Below the pieces are notes generated by a model, which worked only from the letters and a program-made list of their open reading frames with translations, made no database searches and had not been told where the DNA came from. Below, piece by piece: positions 15,034 through 22,023 of a stretch of 26,739 nt of DNA. The position numbers and the translations under genes are program-made. Origin of the DNA: Chloroflexota bacterium (lineage in GTDB: Bacteria; Chloroflexota; Dehalococcoidia; SM23-28-2; RBG-16-64-32); assembly GCA_005882715.1 (NCBI GenBank), contig VBEI01000099.1, positions 1-26,739 on the forward strand, read 5' to 3'. Positions within the stretch are counted from its first letter, which is position 1, and every line of letters begins with the position of its first letter.

Positions 15034-15073
15034 CTTTGTGCCTGAGAAGCTGTCTACTACAAGGAGAATTGCG

Positions 15074-16591
15074 GTGGAGATCAAGGTCGAATCAGGTGAC
15101 ATCACCCAGCACTCAGCGAAGGCGATCATCGTCAACCTCTTCCAGGGTGTGAAGAAGCCGGGCGGGGCCACCGGGGCGGTCGATAAGGCGCTCGGCGGCG
15201 GTATTAGCGCACTCATCTCAGAAGGGGAAATCAAGGGCAAAAGGGGCGAGGTGACACTCGTCCACAGTCTCGGGCGGGTCCCTTCGCCGCGCGTATTGGT
15301 CGGCGGGCTCGGCAAACAGGACGAGTTCGGTGTTAACGTCATCCGCGACATTACTGGCACCTCATTGCGCAGGGCCCGCGCTACCGGAGCCACGACGGTG
15401 GCGACGATTCTCCACGGCGCGGGCATCGCCGGGTTGGACGCCGAACAGTGCGCTCAGGCGATCGCCGAGGGAGCGGTAATGGGCAGTTATCGCTTTCGGC
15501 GGTACAAAGACAACTCGAATGGAGATGAGCCCAGGGAGATTGAGACGCTTACGATTGTCGAGCAGGACAAATCCAAACTGCGCGCCGTGCGGAGGGGCGT
15601 CGAACGCGGTCAGGTCCTTGGCCAGGCAGCCAACCACACGCGGGATATGGCCAATGAGCCCGCGAACGAACTCCCACCTGCGAAGCTGGCCAAACGCGCT
15701 CAGGCTCTGGCTGCCGAGGCCGGTCTGGAGTGCGAAGTGCTGGACGAAAAGCAACTCGCGAAGCTGGGGATGGGCGGCGTGCTGGGCGTGGGCTCCGGCT
15801 CGAACAATCCGCCGCGCTTCATCATCCTGAAGTACCGGGGTGGCAGGAAAGCCGATAACGGAATGGCGCTCATCGGAAAGGGCATAACGTTCGACTCGGG
15901 AGGCATCTCGATCAAGCCGGCCGCGGGAATGGAGGCGATGAAGGGAGATATGTCCGGCGGGGCAGCGATTATTGCGGCAATGTGGGCGCTGGGCAAACTG
16001 AGACCGCGAATTAACGTGACGGCACTGATCCCGACGGCCGAGAACATGCCCTCCGGCACGGCCATCCGTCCCGGTGACGTCCTTCGGGCGATGAACGGTA
16101 AGACAATCGAGGTAATCAACACCGATGCAGAAGGCCGCTTGATATTGGCAGACGCGATCTGCTACGCACGCAGTCAAAAGCTGTCGCCGATGGTGGATGT
16201 CGCCACTCTTACCGGGGCCATGCAGATCGCCCTGGGTCCGGGGGCGACAGGCTTCATGGCAAACGATGACCGCCTCGCCAACGCGATTTCTCAGGCAGGC
16301 GATGAATCAGGCGAGCTGATGTGGCGGTTTCCGCTCATCGACGAATATCAAGAGGGGTTGAAGAGCAACGTTGCCGATATCAAGAACACCGGCAATCGCA
16401 ACGGCGGGGCAATCAGCGCCGCCAAGTTCCTGCACTTCTTCGCCGAAGATACTCCATGGGCGCACATTGACATGGCAGGCACGGACGATTCGGACAAGGA
16501 CAAGGGCATCTACGTGAAGGGCTCTACCGGGATCCCGACGCGCACCCTGATCAACCTGGTGCTCGAGATGGCGCGAAGAGGTAAGCGTTAA
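15074..16591 (+). CDS. pepA: Leucyl aminopeptidase (M17)
   Basis: PepA removes N-terminal residues from peptides and is a hexameric di-metal enzyme in the cytosol; some homologues also bind DNA. From the GTG at 15074 the product is 505 residues. It carries GKGITFDSGG (268-277, with metal/catalytic Lys269 and Asp274), MKGDMSGG (Asp292) and the M17 signature NTDAEGRL (349-356, Asp351 and Glu353). AAGGAG (15061-15066) lies 7 bases upstream of this GTG, and MEIKVESGDI matches family starts. The earlier in-frame GTG at 15038 falls at or before the predicted transcription start. The following small gene begins 22 bases downstream. Confidence 0.95.
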   Translation: MEIKVESGDITQHSAKAIIVNLFQGVKKPGGATGAVDKALGGGISALISEGEIKGKRGEVTLVHSLGRVPSPRVLVGGLGKQDEFGVNVIRDITGTSLRRARATGATTVATILHGAGIAGLDAEQCAQAIAEGAVMGSYRFRRYKDNSNGDEPREIETLTIVEQDKSKLRAVRRGVERGQVLGQAANHTRDMANEPANELPPAKLAKRAQALAAEAGLECEVLDEKQLAKLGMGGVLGVGSGSNNPPRFIILKYRGGRKADNGMALIGKGITFDSGGISIKPAAGMEAMKGDMSGGAAIIAAMWALGKLRPRINVTALIPTAENMPSGTAIRPGDVLRAMNGKTIEVINTDAEGRLILADAICYARSQKLSPMVDVATLTGAMQIALGPGATGFMANDDRLANAISQAGDESGELMWRFPLIDEYQEGLKSNVADIKNTGNRNGGAISAAKFLHFFAEDTPWAHIDMAGTDDSDKDKGIYVKGSTGIPTRTLINLVLEMARRGKR

Positions 16592-16613
16592 CGATTAGTT
16601 GACCGGCGTCCAT

Positions 16614-17063
16614 ATGACAACCTGGGGAGAATTCGCAGAGGCTGCGCCGGCGCTGGCGGCGTTTGGGGAGGAGCGGTTCCGGGCGGCGGAGGTGGCCTAT
16701 CTAGCGACCGTCCGGGCGGATGGATCGCCGCGGGTACACCCGTTCACGCCGATTCTTTGTGATGGCCGGCTGTTCGCGTTCATGGAGCCGACATCACCAA
16801 AGGGTCACGACTTGCGGCGGGACCCGCGGTACAGCATCCATTCGCTGGTAACCGACCAGCACGGGAGCGAGGGGGAGTTTTGGGTGAGCGGCCGAGCGAC
16901 GGGGGTGGACGATGCGACGGTGCGGGCCTCTGCAGGGAAGGCTGCGCCCTATGACCCCGAGGAACGCTACGTGCTCTTCGAGCTGAGCGTCGAAGAGGCG
17001 GCGTCGACCGTATACGAGGGCGGGAAGCCGGTGCGCCGTCGCTGGCGATGCGGTGAGAGCTAG
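16614..17063 (+). CDS. Pyridoxamine 5'-phosphate oxidase-like FMN-binding split-barrel protein
   Basis: The 149-residue product has the split-barrel pattern RAAEVAYLATVRADGSPRVHPFTPILCDGRL (residues about 20-50), where the strand and the RVHPF segment contact a flavin or F420. RDPRYSIHSLV follows as the dimer-side strand. The fold is that of PNPOx-related proteins such as general stress and F420-dependent enzymes. The ligand is not decided by sequence. A TTG at 16599 is possible, but the ATG at 16614 is preferred; no Shine-Dalgarno is visible for either. The stop shares the four bases CTAG with the stop of the convergent gene. Confidence 0.75.
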   Translation: MTTWGEFAEAAPALAAFGEERFRAAEVAYLATVRADGSPRVHPFTPILCDGRLFAFMEPTSPKGHDLRRDPRYSIHSLVTDQHGSEGEFWVSGRATGVDDATVRASAGKAAPYDPEERYVLFELSVEEAASTVYEGGKPVRRRWRCGES

Positions 17064-17446
17064 CGACCGCGCCGGAAGAGCGAGCGGACGAGCAACCAGG
17101 CGCCGAAAATCGTTATGCCAGTGGTAATGATGCGCGTCCAGTCGAGCACAGGAAGGACGCGAGTCTCGTCGCCGGTTACCTCGAGTACGGCAACGGGCTG
17201 CACGCGAACTCCGCCTCCACCGCCTCCGCCACCACCACTCGTCAGATTGCTCGCGCCGTTTTCGCCCGGAGCTACGCCTCCGCCGGCGCCCCCGCCGAAC
17301 GCGTAGGCAACGACCGCTATGGGGATAATCGTCTTATCGCCGATCTTGCGTTCTTCGCCATAGACAACATCCACGCGCGCGCTGTTCTTGAGGCGCTCCG
17401 CTATCTGGGAGACGGTTGTATTACCGGAGAAATCTACGTCTTGCAT
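17060..17446 (-). CDS. GerW/YtfJ-family protein with C-terminal membrane anchor
   Basis: The 128-residue protein contains the YtfJ/GerW pattern: VVYGEERKIGDKTIIPIAVVAYAFGGGAG-like strands (27-55), a Gly-rich loop with a run of nine Gly (71-79) and the strand VRVQPVAVLEV (80-90). A single transmembrane helix (about 105-121) followed by basic residues is added at the end. In spore formers GerW is a spore protein, but homologues occur in many non-sporulating bacteria with no known role. A perfect AAGGAGGT (17451-17458) lies 4 bases before the ATG, the strongest Shine-Dalgarno in the window. It may be the last gene of the coaX operon, 33 bases from the preceding methyltransferase. Confidence 0.75.
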   Translation of the reverse strand: MQDVDFSGNTTVSQIAERLKNSARVDVVYGEERKIGDKTIIPIAVVAYAFGGGAGGGVAPGENGASNLTSGGGGGGGGGVRVQPVAVLEVTGDETRVLPVLDWTRIITTGITIFGAWLLVRSLFRRGR

Positions 17447-17479
17447 GGGGACCTCCTTCTGCGATTTTGTGCCAGACGT

Positions 17480-18289
17480 TTAGGCGCGGCCGGCGACGAC
17501 CAAGAGCCAGTTTCGGGGCGAAGTCTTCAGGCCCAGTTCCTTGAACGCCTCGCGTGCGCCGACAATCAGCGAGTCTCGCCCGGCTTCCAGTGGAACGCCG
17601 GGTAGCACGCCTTCAATCCACAGGTTGTACCTGCTTATGTCTTCGAAACCCCCCAACGGCATCTGGACCGTCATTACCTCCTTCTTCTGGATACGAAAAC
17701 CGTTTTCCTCCAGAAGCTGGATGTATTCGGCTTCGGTAAGCCGATGCCGAGCCTCGACCCGCGTCCGGTCGGGCATAATGCCGTAACGGCTCTTAAGAGC
17801 TCGAAGTGCCTTCACCATCCATTTGCGGTAGAACTGCTCGGCTTCCGGCGGCTCTGCGCCATCGTAGAAAGATGTATTAAAGGAAAAAGTGCCGTCTATG
17901 CGGAGCGTTCGCTGAATCTCTTTCAAGACCAGCTCCTTTTCCGGCACGAGGTGGATAGCGTTGCAGAAGAAGATTGCGTCGACGGGTTTCTTAACGAATT
18001 GAGATAGCTTGTCGGCGCTCCCCTGGACGAACCGGACAACGGCATCCTGCATGTTCTCCAGGTTGCGGCGGGCCGCCTCTAACGCCGATTCCGACGGCTC
18101 GACGGCAATTACTTCGGCCTCCGGGCATGCCACCTGTTCTGCCAGGAGCCGGGTGACCGCCCCCGTGCCGGCGCCCAGATCAACGACGCACTGCCCGCGG
18201 TGCAGACCGGTTATGGCGACGAGCCTTCGATTGACCTCCTGATAGAACGGGTGGCGAGCAAATTTTTCCAACGTAAACCCGTCCGACAT
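17480..18289 (-). CDS. Class I SAM-dependent methyltransferase
   Basis: The 269-residue protein shows motif I VVDLGAGTGAVTRLL (36-50), the acidic VIAVEPS (about 60-66), a GSADKL segment and a post-motif strand DAIFFCNAIHLV. The acceptor is unknown, though the size and C-terminal half suggest a small-molecule methyltransferase. AGGAGG (18295-18300) lies 5 bases before the ATG and overlaps the stop codon of coaBC, so the two genes are translationally coupled. It shares little with the other two methyltransferases in the window beyond the SAM fold. Confidence 0.82.
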   Translation of the reverse strand: MSDGFTLEKFARHPFYQEVNRRLVAITGLHRGQCVVDLGAGTGAVTRLLAEQVACPEAEVIAVEPSESALEAARRNLENMQDAVVRFVQGSADKLSQFVKKPVDAIFFCNAIHLVPEKELVLKEIQRTLRIDGTFSFNTSFYDGAEPPEAEQFYRKWMVKALRALKSRYGIMPDRTRVEARHRLTEAEYIQLLEENGFRIQKKEVMTVQMPLGGFEDISRYNLWIEGVLPGVPLEAGRDSLIVGAREAFKELGLKTSPRNWLLVVAGRA

Positions 18290-18298
18290 TCGGGCCTC

Positions 18299-19522
18299 CT
18301 AAGCTTCAGGTTGCGACTTTTTGCCAGCAAGCAGGCTTACAATCCTATCTAGTATATGCCAAGCGACGTCATATTTGGGCATTAAGGGCAGCTCCTCTTT
18401 GCGGCCGCCGCGGTCCAGAATAACGACTCGGTTGTTGTCGGTGGCAAAACCCGCATCGCTCGCCGTAATGTCATTCGCCACGATTAGGTCAAGGTGCTTG
18501 GCCTCGATCTTTTGACGGGCGTTCTCAAGCAAGTCCTGGCTCTCCGCGGCAAAGCCGACCTTTATCAGCCCAGCTCGGACACCGACCTCAGCCAGAATAT
18601 CCGGCGTCGGCACGAGAGGAATAGAAAGCGTCTCGCTTTGTCGTCGCTTGATCTTGTCGCGGACGGTCTCCGCGGGTTGATAGTCGGCCACAGCGGCAGC
18701 CATGATCAGGATATCGGCATCCGCACAACCGGCGATAACGGCGTCCCGCATCTCGGCCGCCCGGCGCACCCGGACAATTTCGACGGCGACGGGATCGGGC
18801 AGCGCGCTGGGGCCAGAGACCAGGACGACATTGGCGCCTCGGTCTCGAGCGGCCTCGGCCAGGGCAAAGCCCATCTTGCCGGAAGAACTGTTGCCGACAA
18901 AGCGGACCGGGTCGATCGCTTCATGGGTCCCGCCTGCCGTCACCACTACTTTTTTTCCTGCTAAGTCACCGTCTTTGCCAAGAACATGCCTAATCCACCC
19001 AATAATGGTGTCAACCTCGGAAAGTCGACCCCTACCCACTTGACCCGAGGCAAGTCGACCTTCCTCTGGCCCGACGATCTGGATCCCGCGGCTGCGAAGC
19101 GTGTCTAGATGCTCCTGTGTTGCTGGGTGTTCGAACATCTGCGAGTCCAGCGCCGGGCAAACTATCAGCGGTGCACGCGTAGCAAGGGCGGTCAGGCTTA
19201 CCATCTCCTCGGCGAGGCCGAGCGCCAGCCGCGCTATAACTGTGGCAGTGGCCGGCGCGATCACGAGCAGTTCCGCTTGCCTAGCCAGCGCAATATGTGC
19301 CTCGGCGAGGTCGTTGTTCGCATCCCACATGTCCCAATACGGGCGCCGGCCGCTGACTCCTTGGAATGTGATCGGCGCGACGAATTTGGAAGCTTCGGGG
19401 GTCATTATCGTATTGAGAACGGCCCGCGCCTGGGTGAGTTTACTCGCGAGATCAACGGCCTTATACACGGCGATACTGCCGGTTACCCCAAGTACGATGT
19501 TGCGGTCCGTCAGGTTGTACAC
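18299..19522 (-). CDS. coaBC: Bifunctional phosphopantothenoylcysteine decarboxylase/phosphopantothenate-cysteine ligase
   Basis: CoaBC adds cysteine to 4'-phosphopantothenate (CTP-dependent) and decarboxylates the product, steps two and three of coenzyme A synthesis. The 407-residue product has the CoaC flavin domain (about 1-180), with GVTGSIAVYK and the active-site His76 in EAHIALA. The CoaB domain (about 180-407) has VVVTAGGTHEAIDPVRFVGN, SSSGKMG and AAAVADY. In CoaC the usual PAMN reads PALD (Asp126) and the flap Cys is Ser149 (LASG). Such variants appear to occur in other lineages, so activity is likely retained. The GTG start lies 2 bases after the coaX stop, and both belong to one operon. 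Confidence 0.93.
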   Translation of the reverse strand: MYNLTDRNIVLGVTGSIAVYKAVDLASKLTQARAVLNTIMTPEASKFVAPITFQGVSGRRPYWDMWDANNDLAEAHIALARQAELLVIAPATATVIARLALGLAEEMVSLTALATRAPLIVCPALDSQMFEHPATQEHLDTLRSRGIQIVGPEEGRLASGQVGRGRLSEVDTIIGWIRHVLGKDGDLAGKKVVVTAGGTHEAIDPVRFVGNSSSGKMGFALAEAARDRGANVVLVSGPSALPDPVAVEIVRVRRAAEMRDAVIAGCADADILIMAAAVADYQPAETVRDKIKRRQSETLSIPLVPTPDILAEVGVRAGLIKVGFAAESQDLLENARQKIEAKHLDLIVANDITASDAGFATDNNRVVILDRGGRKEELPLMPKYDVAWHILDRIVSLLAGKKSQPEA

Positions 19523-19524
19523 GG

Positions 19525-20295
19525 TTAGCTGCGATTCATGTCGAAGACGAGGCGCAACCCGCGCAGGGTGAGGTCGGGATCCACCTCCTCGATTATATTC
19601 GTTTCCGCCGCTATACTCGCCGCGTAGCCGCCCGTGCCTATGACCTTCGCCTGGCCGCCAAGTTCTTTCTTCATCCGCGCGACAATCCCCTCCACAAGCC
19701 CGACATACCCGAAGATGATTCCCGACTGCAATGCGGCGACGGTGTTACGTCCGATCGCCGACTCCGGCCGCGCGAATTCAACGCGGTATAGCTTGGCTGC
19801 GCGTTGGATCAACGCCTCGAAGGCGATGCCGGGACCGGGCGCGATAGCCCCGCCGAGGTACTCACCTTCCGCGTTTACTGCATCAAATACCGTGGCCGTG
19901 CCGATATCTACGACTATCAGTGGTGGCGGCCCATGTGTCCGGATGGCAGCTACGGCATCGACGACACGATCGGCGCCGACATCCCGCGGAGTGTCATAGA
20001 GCACCTTGAGTCCCGTGCGCGTTCCAACGCCAACAAGCAGCGGCGTCACGCCGAAATAGCGCTGGCACACCGTTTGAAAGACAGGCTCGAGCTCCGGAAC
20101 GACGCATGTCATGGCCGCTTCCTTGACATCATTGGTCGAAAGGCCATTATGTTGTACCAAGCTCAAGATCAAACTGCCATATTCATCGGCGAGTCTGTCT
20201 ATATCGGTGGCCAGACGCCAGGTGCCGCGCAGTGATTCGCCCTCAAAAAGCCCCAGCGTAACGTTGGTATTTCCTACGTCAATAGCCAGAAACAT
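19525..20295 (-). CDS. coaX: Type III pantothenate kinase
   Basis: CoaX phosphorylates pantothenate with ATP, the first step of coenzyme A synthesis. Type III enzymes are not feedback-inhibited by CoA and need a monovalent cation. The 256-residue product carries the ASKHA-fold motifs DVGNTN (6-11), GADR (107-110), DIGTATVFD (130-138), GGAIAPG (148-154) and a late GTGGYA. Length and order fit the family. The ATG is preceded by a GGAG at a good distance and by TATAAT at 20320-20325. It leads the operon coaX-coaBC-methyltransferase and is divergent from dnaA. Confidence 0.95.
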   Translation of the reverse strand: MFLAIDVGNTNVTLGLFEGESLRGTWRLATDIDRLADEYGSLILSLVQHNGLSTNDVKEAAMTCVVPELEPVFQTVCQRYFGVTPLLVGVGTRTGLKVLYDTPRDVGADRVVDAVAAIRTHGPPPLIVVDIGTATVFDAVNAEGEYLGGAIAPGPGIAFEALIQRAAKLYRVEFARPESAIGRNTVAALQSGIIFGYVGLVEGIVARMKKELGGQAKVIGTGGYAASIAAETNIIEEVDPDLTLRGLRLVFDMNRS

Positions 20296-20319
20296 GCCGT
20301 TGCTCCGGTCCCTCTTGCG

Positions 20320-20325
20320 ATTATA
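20320..20325 (-). promoter_or_regulatory. -10 (TATAAT) for the coaX operon
   Basis: The minus strand carries a perfect TATAAT. The start would be near 20313, giving an 18-base leader with GGGACCGGAG before the ATG. No convincing -35 is seen; the upstream region is occupied by a nested palindrome. Confidence 0.6.
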
Positions 20326-20326
20326 T

Positions 20327-20368
20327 GGGGCCGCGACGCCGCACCGGAAATGCGGCGGGCGAGGCCCC
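20327..20368. promoter_or_regulatory. Nested palindrome between coaX and dnaA
   Basis: The outer arms GGGGCC (20327-20332) and GGCCCC (20363-20368) enclose inner arms CGCCGCA (20337-20343) and TGCGGCG (20351-20357) with a 7-base loop. The structure lies directly upstream of the coaX -10, where the -35 would be. Both flanking genes are transcribed away from it, so it is more likely an operator-like DNA element than a terminator. Confidence 0.55.
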
Positions 20369-20423
20369 TTCTTTCTGAGTTAGAAAAGGCGGCAAGTCGC
20401 CCCTCCCCGTTGACATAAGTGAA

Positions 20424-20453
20424 TTGACGACCAGCGTTGCCCCCTGCTAGTGT
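20424..20453 (+). promoter_or_regulatory. Candidate promoter for dnaA
   Basis: TTGACG (20424-20429) is followed after 18 bases by TAGTGT (20448-20453), which has an extended TGC before it. A second -35-like TTGACA lies at 20410-20415. The -10 is a weak match. The messages would carry about 48 bases of leader with GGGAGG (20496-20501). Confidence 0.4.
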
Positions 20454-20507
20454 ACCGCCATCCGCTCCCCGACGACCTAACCAAAGCCGCTCACCGGGAG
20501 GGTTCCG

Positions 20508-21872
20508 ATGGCCGACCCCACTGCTCAGCGTATATGGAATACTGCCTTGGGACAGCTACAGTTACGAGTCACGCGTCCCAACTACGACACCTGGTTGAAG
20601 AACACCGAAGGGGTCCGCATTGACGCCGGCGCCTTCGTCGTGGGGGTGCCGTCCGAGTTCATAAAGGAATGGCTCTCCACGCGGATGCGCAGCCTTGTCT
20701 GCCAAGCGTTGGGCGACATCCTCGGCCGTCCGATGGAGGTCTCTTTCGAGATCATCGGACGCAATGGCCATGGAAACGGCCAGACGAACGGCGCCCTGAC
20801 GCTCACAAAAGCAGGGCTCGCGGCCCAGGCAGTTATCGCGAGCCCGGCGCGTCAACAGAGGTTGAACCCTCATTTCACCTTCAAGAGTTTCGTCATCGCC
20901 GAGAGCAACCGTATGGCCGCAGCGGCCGCGTTCCGGGCGTCGGAGAGCCCCGGGACTGATTACAATCCGCTCTACATCTATAGTACGCCGGGCCTCGGCA
21001 AGACTCACCTTCTTCAAGCGATTGCGCAACACGCGACCGAAGCCAACAAGAGGGCCGTCTACGTCACGTCCGAACAGTTCACGAACGAATTTGTCACTGC
21101 AATCGCCCAGGGCCGCGCGGACGAGTTCCGCCGACGCTACCGCTCGCCTGAGCTTCTGCTGATTGACGACATTCAATTCCTGGCGAGCAAGGCCCGCACT
21201 CAAGAGGAGTTTTTCTACACTTTCAACGATCTCCACTCGGACGGCTGCCAGCTCGTGGTAGCCGGTGACAGGCCTCCGGCTTCCATGAACGGCCTCGAGG
21301 GGCGCCTCTGCTCGCGGTTTCAGTGGGGGTTGGTTGCCGACATCCAGCCACCGGATACGGAGACGCGACTCGCCATCCTCAGGGCGAAGGCCACCGAGCA
21401 CCACCATATCGATCTCCCCGATGATGTTGCCCGCCTTCTCGCTGACCGGGCACCCGACAACATCCGCGAACTTGAGGGCCAGCTCAACCGCGTAGTCGCC
21501 TACGCAAAGCTGATCCGCGCCCCTGCAATAACCATGGAGATTGCCGTGCGAGCGCTCACCGCACTTAAACCAGCCACCCCTCAACCCGCCGAGCCGAACG
21601 CGGTTCTGCAGGCAGTATCCGATCAATACGGTGTACCGATTCAGGCGCTAGCCAGTAAGAGCCGCGCACGGCCGATCGCTGAGGCGCGCCACACCGCGAT
21701 GTTTCTGCTCAGGGAGGACTCCGGCCTTGCTCTCAAGCAAATCGGCCTTCTGCTGGGACACCGCGACCATTCCACAGTTATCCACGGGATACAGAAAGTC
21801 ACAAAGACGCTCTCGTTGGACCCGCGGTTCGCTGCGCTCCTCTCCGAGATACGCAGCGCCTCACATCGCTAG
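20508..21872 (+). CDS. dnaA: Chromosomal replication initiator protein
   Basis: DnaA binds DnaA boxes at the origin and opens the duplex when loaded with ATP. The 454-residue product has an N-terminal domain I (about 1-85), a short linker and an AAA+ domain (about 116-330). Walker A is STPGLGKTHL (159-168), Walker B is LLLIDDIQFL (216-225), sensor-1 is GDRPP (253-257), and the Arg-finger region RLCSRF (266-271) follows. The C-terminal DNA-binding domain IV contains GHRDHSTVIHGI (417-428). The first glycine of Walker A, usually GGVGLGKT, is Ser159. GGGAGG (20496-20501) lies 6 bases before the ATG. The flanking genes are coaX (divergent) and obgE, not dnaN. Confidence 0.96.
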   Translation: MADPTAQRIWNTALGQLQLRVTRPNYDTWLKNTEGVRIDAGAFVVGVPSEFIKEWLSTRMRSLVCQALGDILGRPMEVSFEIIGRNGHGNGQTNGALTLTKAGLAAQAVIASPARQQRLNPHFTFKSFVIAESNRMAAAAAFRASESPGTDYNPLYIYSTPGLGKTHLLQAIAQHATEANKRAVYVTSEQFTNEFVTAIAQGRADEFRRRYRSPELLLIDDIQFLASKARTQEEFFYTFNDLHSDGCQLVVAGDRPPASMNGLEGRLCSRFQWGLVADIQPPDTETRLAILRAKATEHHHIDLPDDVARLLADRAPDNIRELEGQLNRVVAYAKLIRAPAITMEIAVRALTALKPATPQPAEPNAVLQAVSDQYGVPIQALASKSRARPIAEARHTAMFLLREDSGLALKQIGLLLGHRDHSTVIHGIQKVTKTLSLDPRFAALLSEIRSASHR

Positions 21873-21913
21873 ACCAACACCCGTCAACAGCCGTTCCACG
21901 CTCGCCTGCACAA

Positions 21914-21964
21914 GCGTTCGCTCATAATTTCCCCATCGTGGGCGAACGCGAAATCCACGCGTTC
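21914..21964 (+). other. Mutually exclusive hairpins between dnaA and obgE
   Basis: GCGTTCGC (21914-21921) pairs perfectly with GCGAACGC (21942-21949). The overlapping GAACGCG (21944-21950) pairs perfectly with CGCGTTC (21958-21964). The two stems share bases and cannot form together. There is no T-run downstream. They lie in the dnaA 3' region before the obgE promoter. Confidence 0.5.
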
Positions 21965-22006
21965 AACATCCTGACGACTACGACTACTACCATTCTTATT
22001 CCTCTC

Positions 22007-22012
22007 TATAAT
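22007..22012 (+). promoter_or_regulatory. -10 (TATAAT) for obgE-nadD
   Basis: A perfect TATAAT lies in an AT-rich stretch (about 21990-22020). The expected start, near 22019, leaves a 5-base leader before the ATG at 22024, so the message should be nearly leaderless. No good -35 is seen. Confidence 0.6.
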
Positions 22013-22023
22013 CAATTATTGGA

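Noticed and set aside
15038..15073. Leaderless GTG start for pepA at 15038
   Set aside because: The predicted transcription start (about 15040) falls just after it, and the GTG at 15074 has AAGGAG and a family-like N-terminus.
15362..16177. Minus-strand open frame of 271 codons inside pepA
   Set aside because: It is antisense to conserved aminopeptidase sequence; shadow frame.
20384..20507. Small gene between coaX and dnaA
   Set aside because: The stretch holds promoter-like hexamers and a ribosome-binding site but no open frame with coding character.
20562..21626. Long minus-strand open frame of 354 codons inside dnaA
   Set aside because: It lies wholly opposite conserved DnaA motifs and has no recognisable domain or start signals.
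21778..21786. TTATCCACG inside dnaA as a DnaA box
   Set aside because: The bases encode Val-Ile-His of the conserved DnaA DNA-binding motif, so the match is explained by coding constraint.
21873..22023. Origin of replication between dnaA and obgE
   Set aside because: There is an AT-rich stretch near 21990-22020, but no consensus DnaA boxes are present; GC-skew data would be needed.
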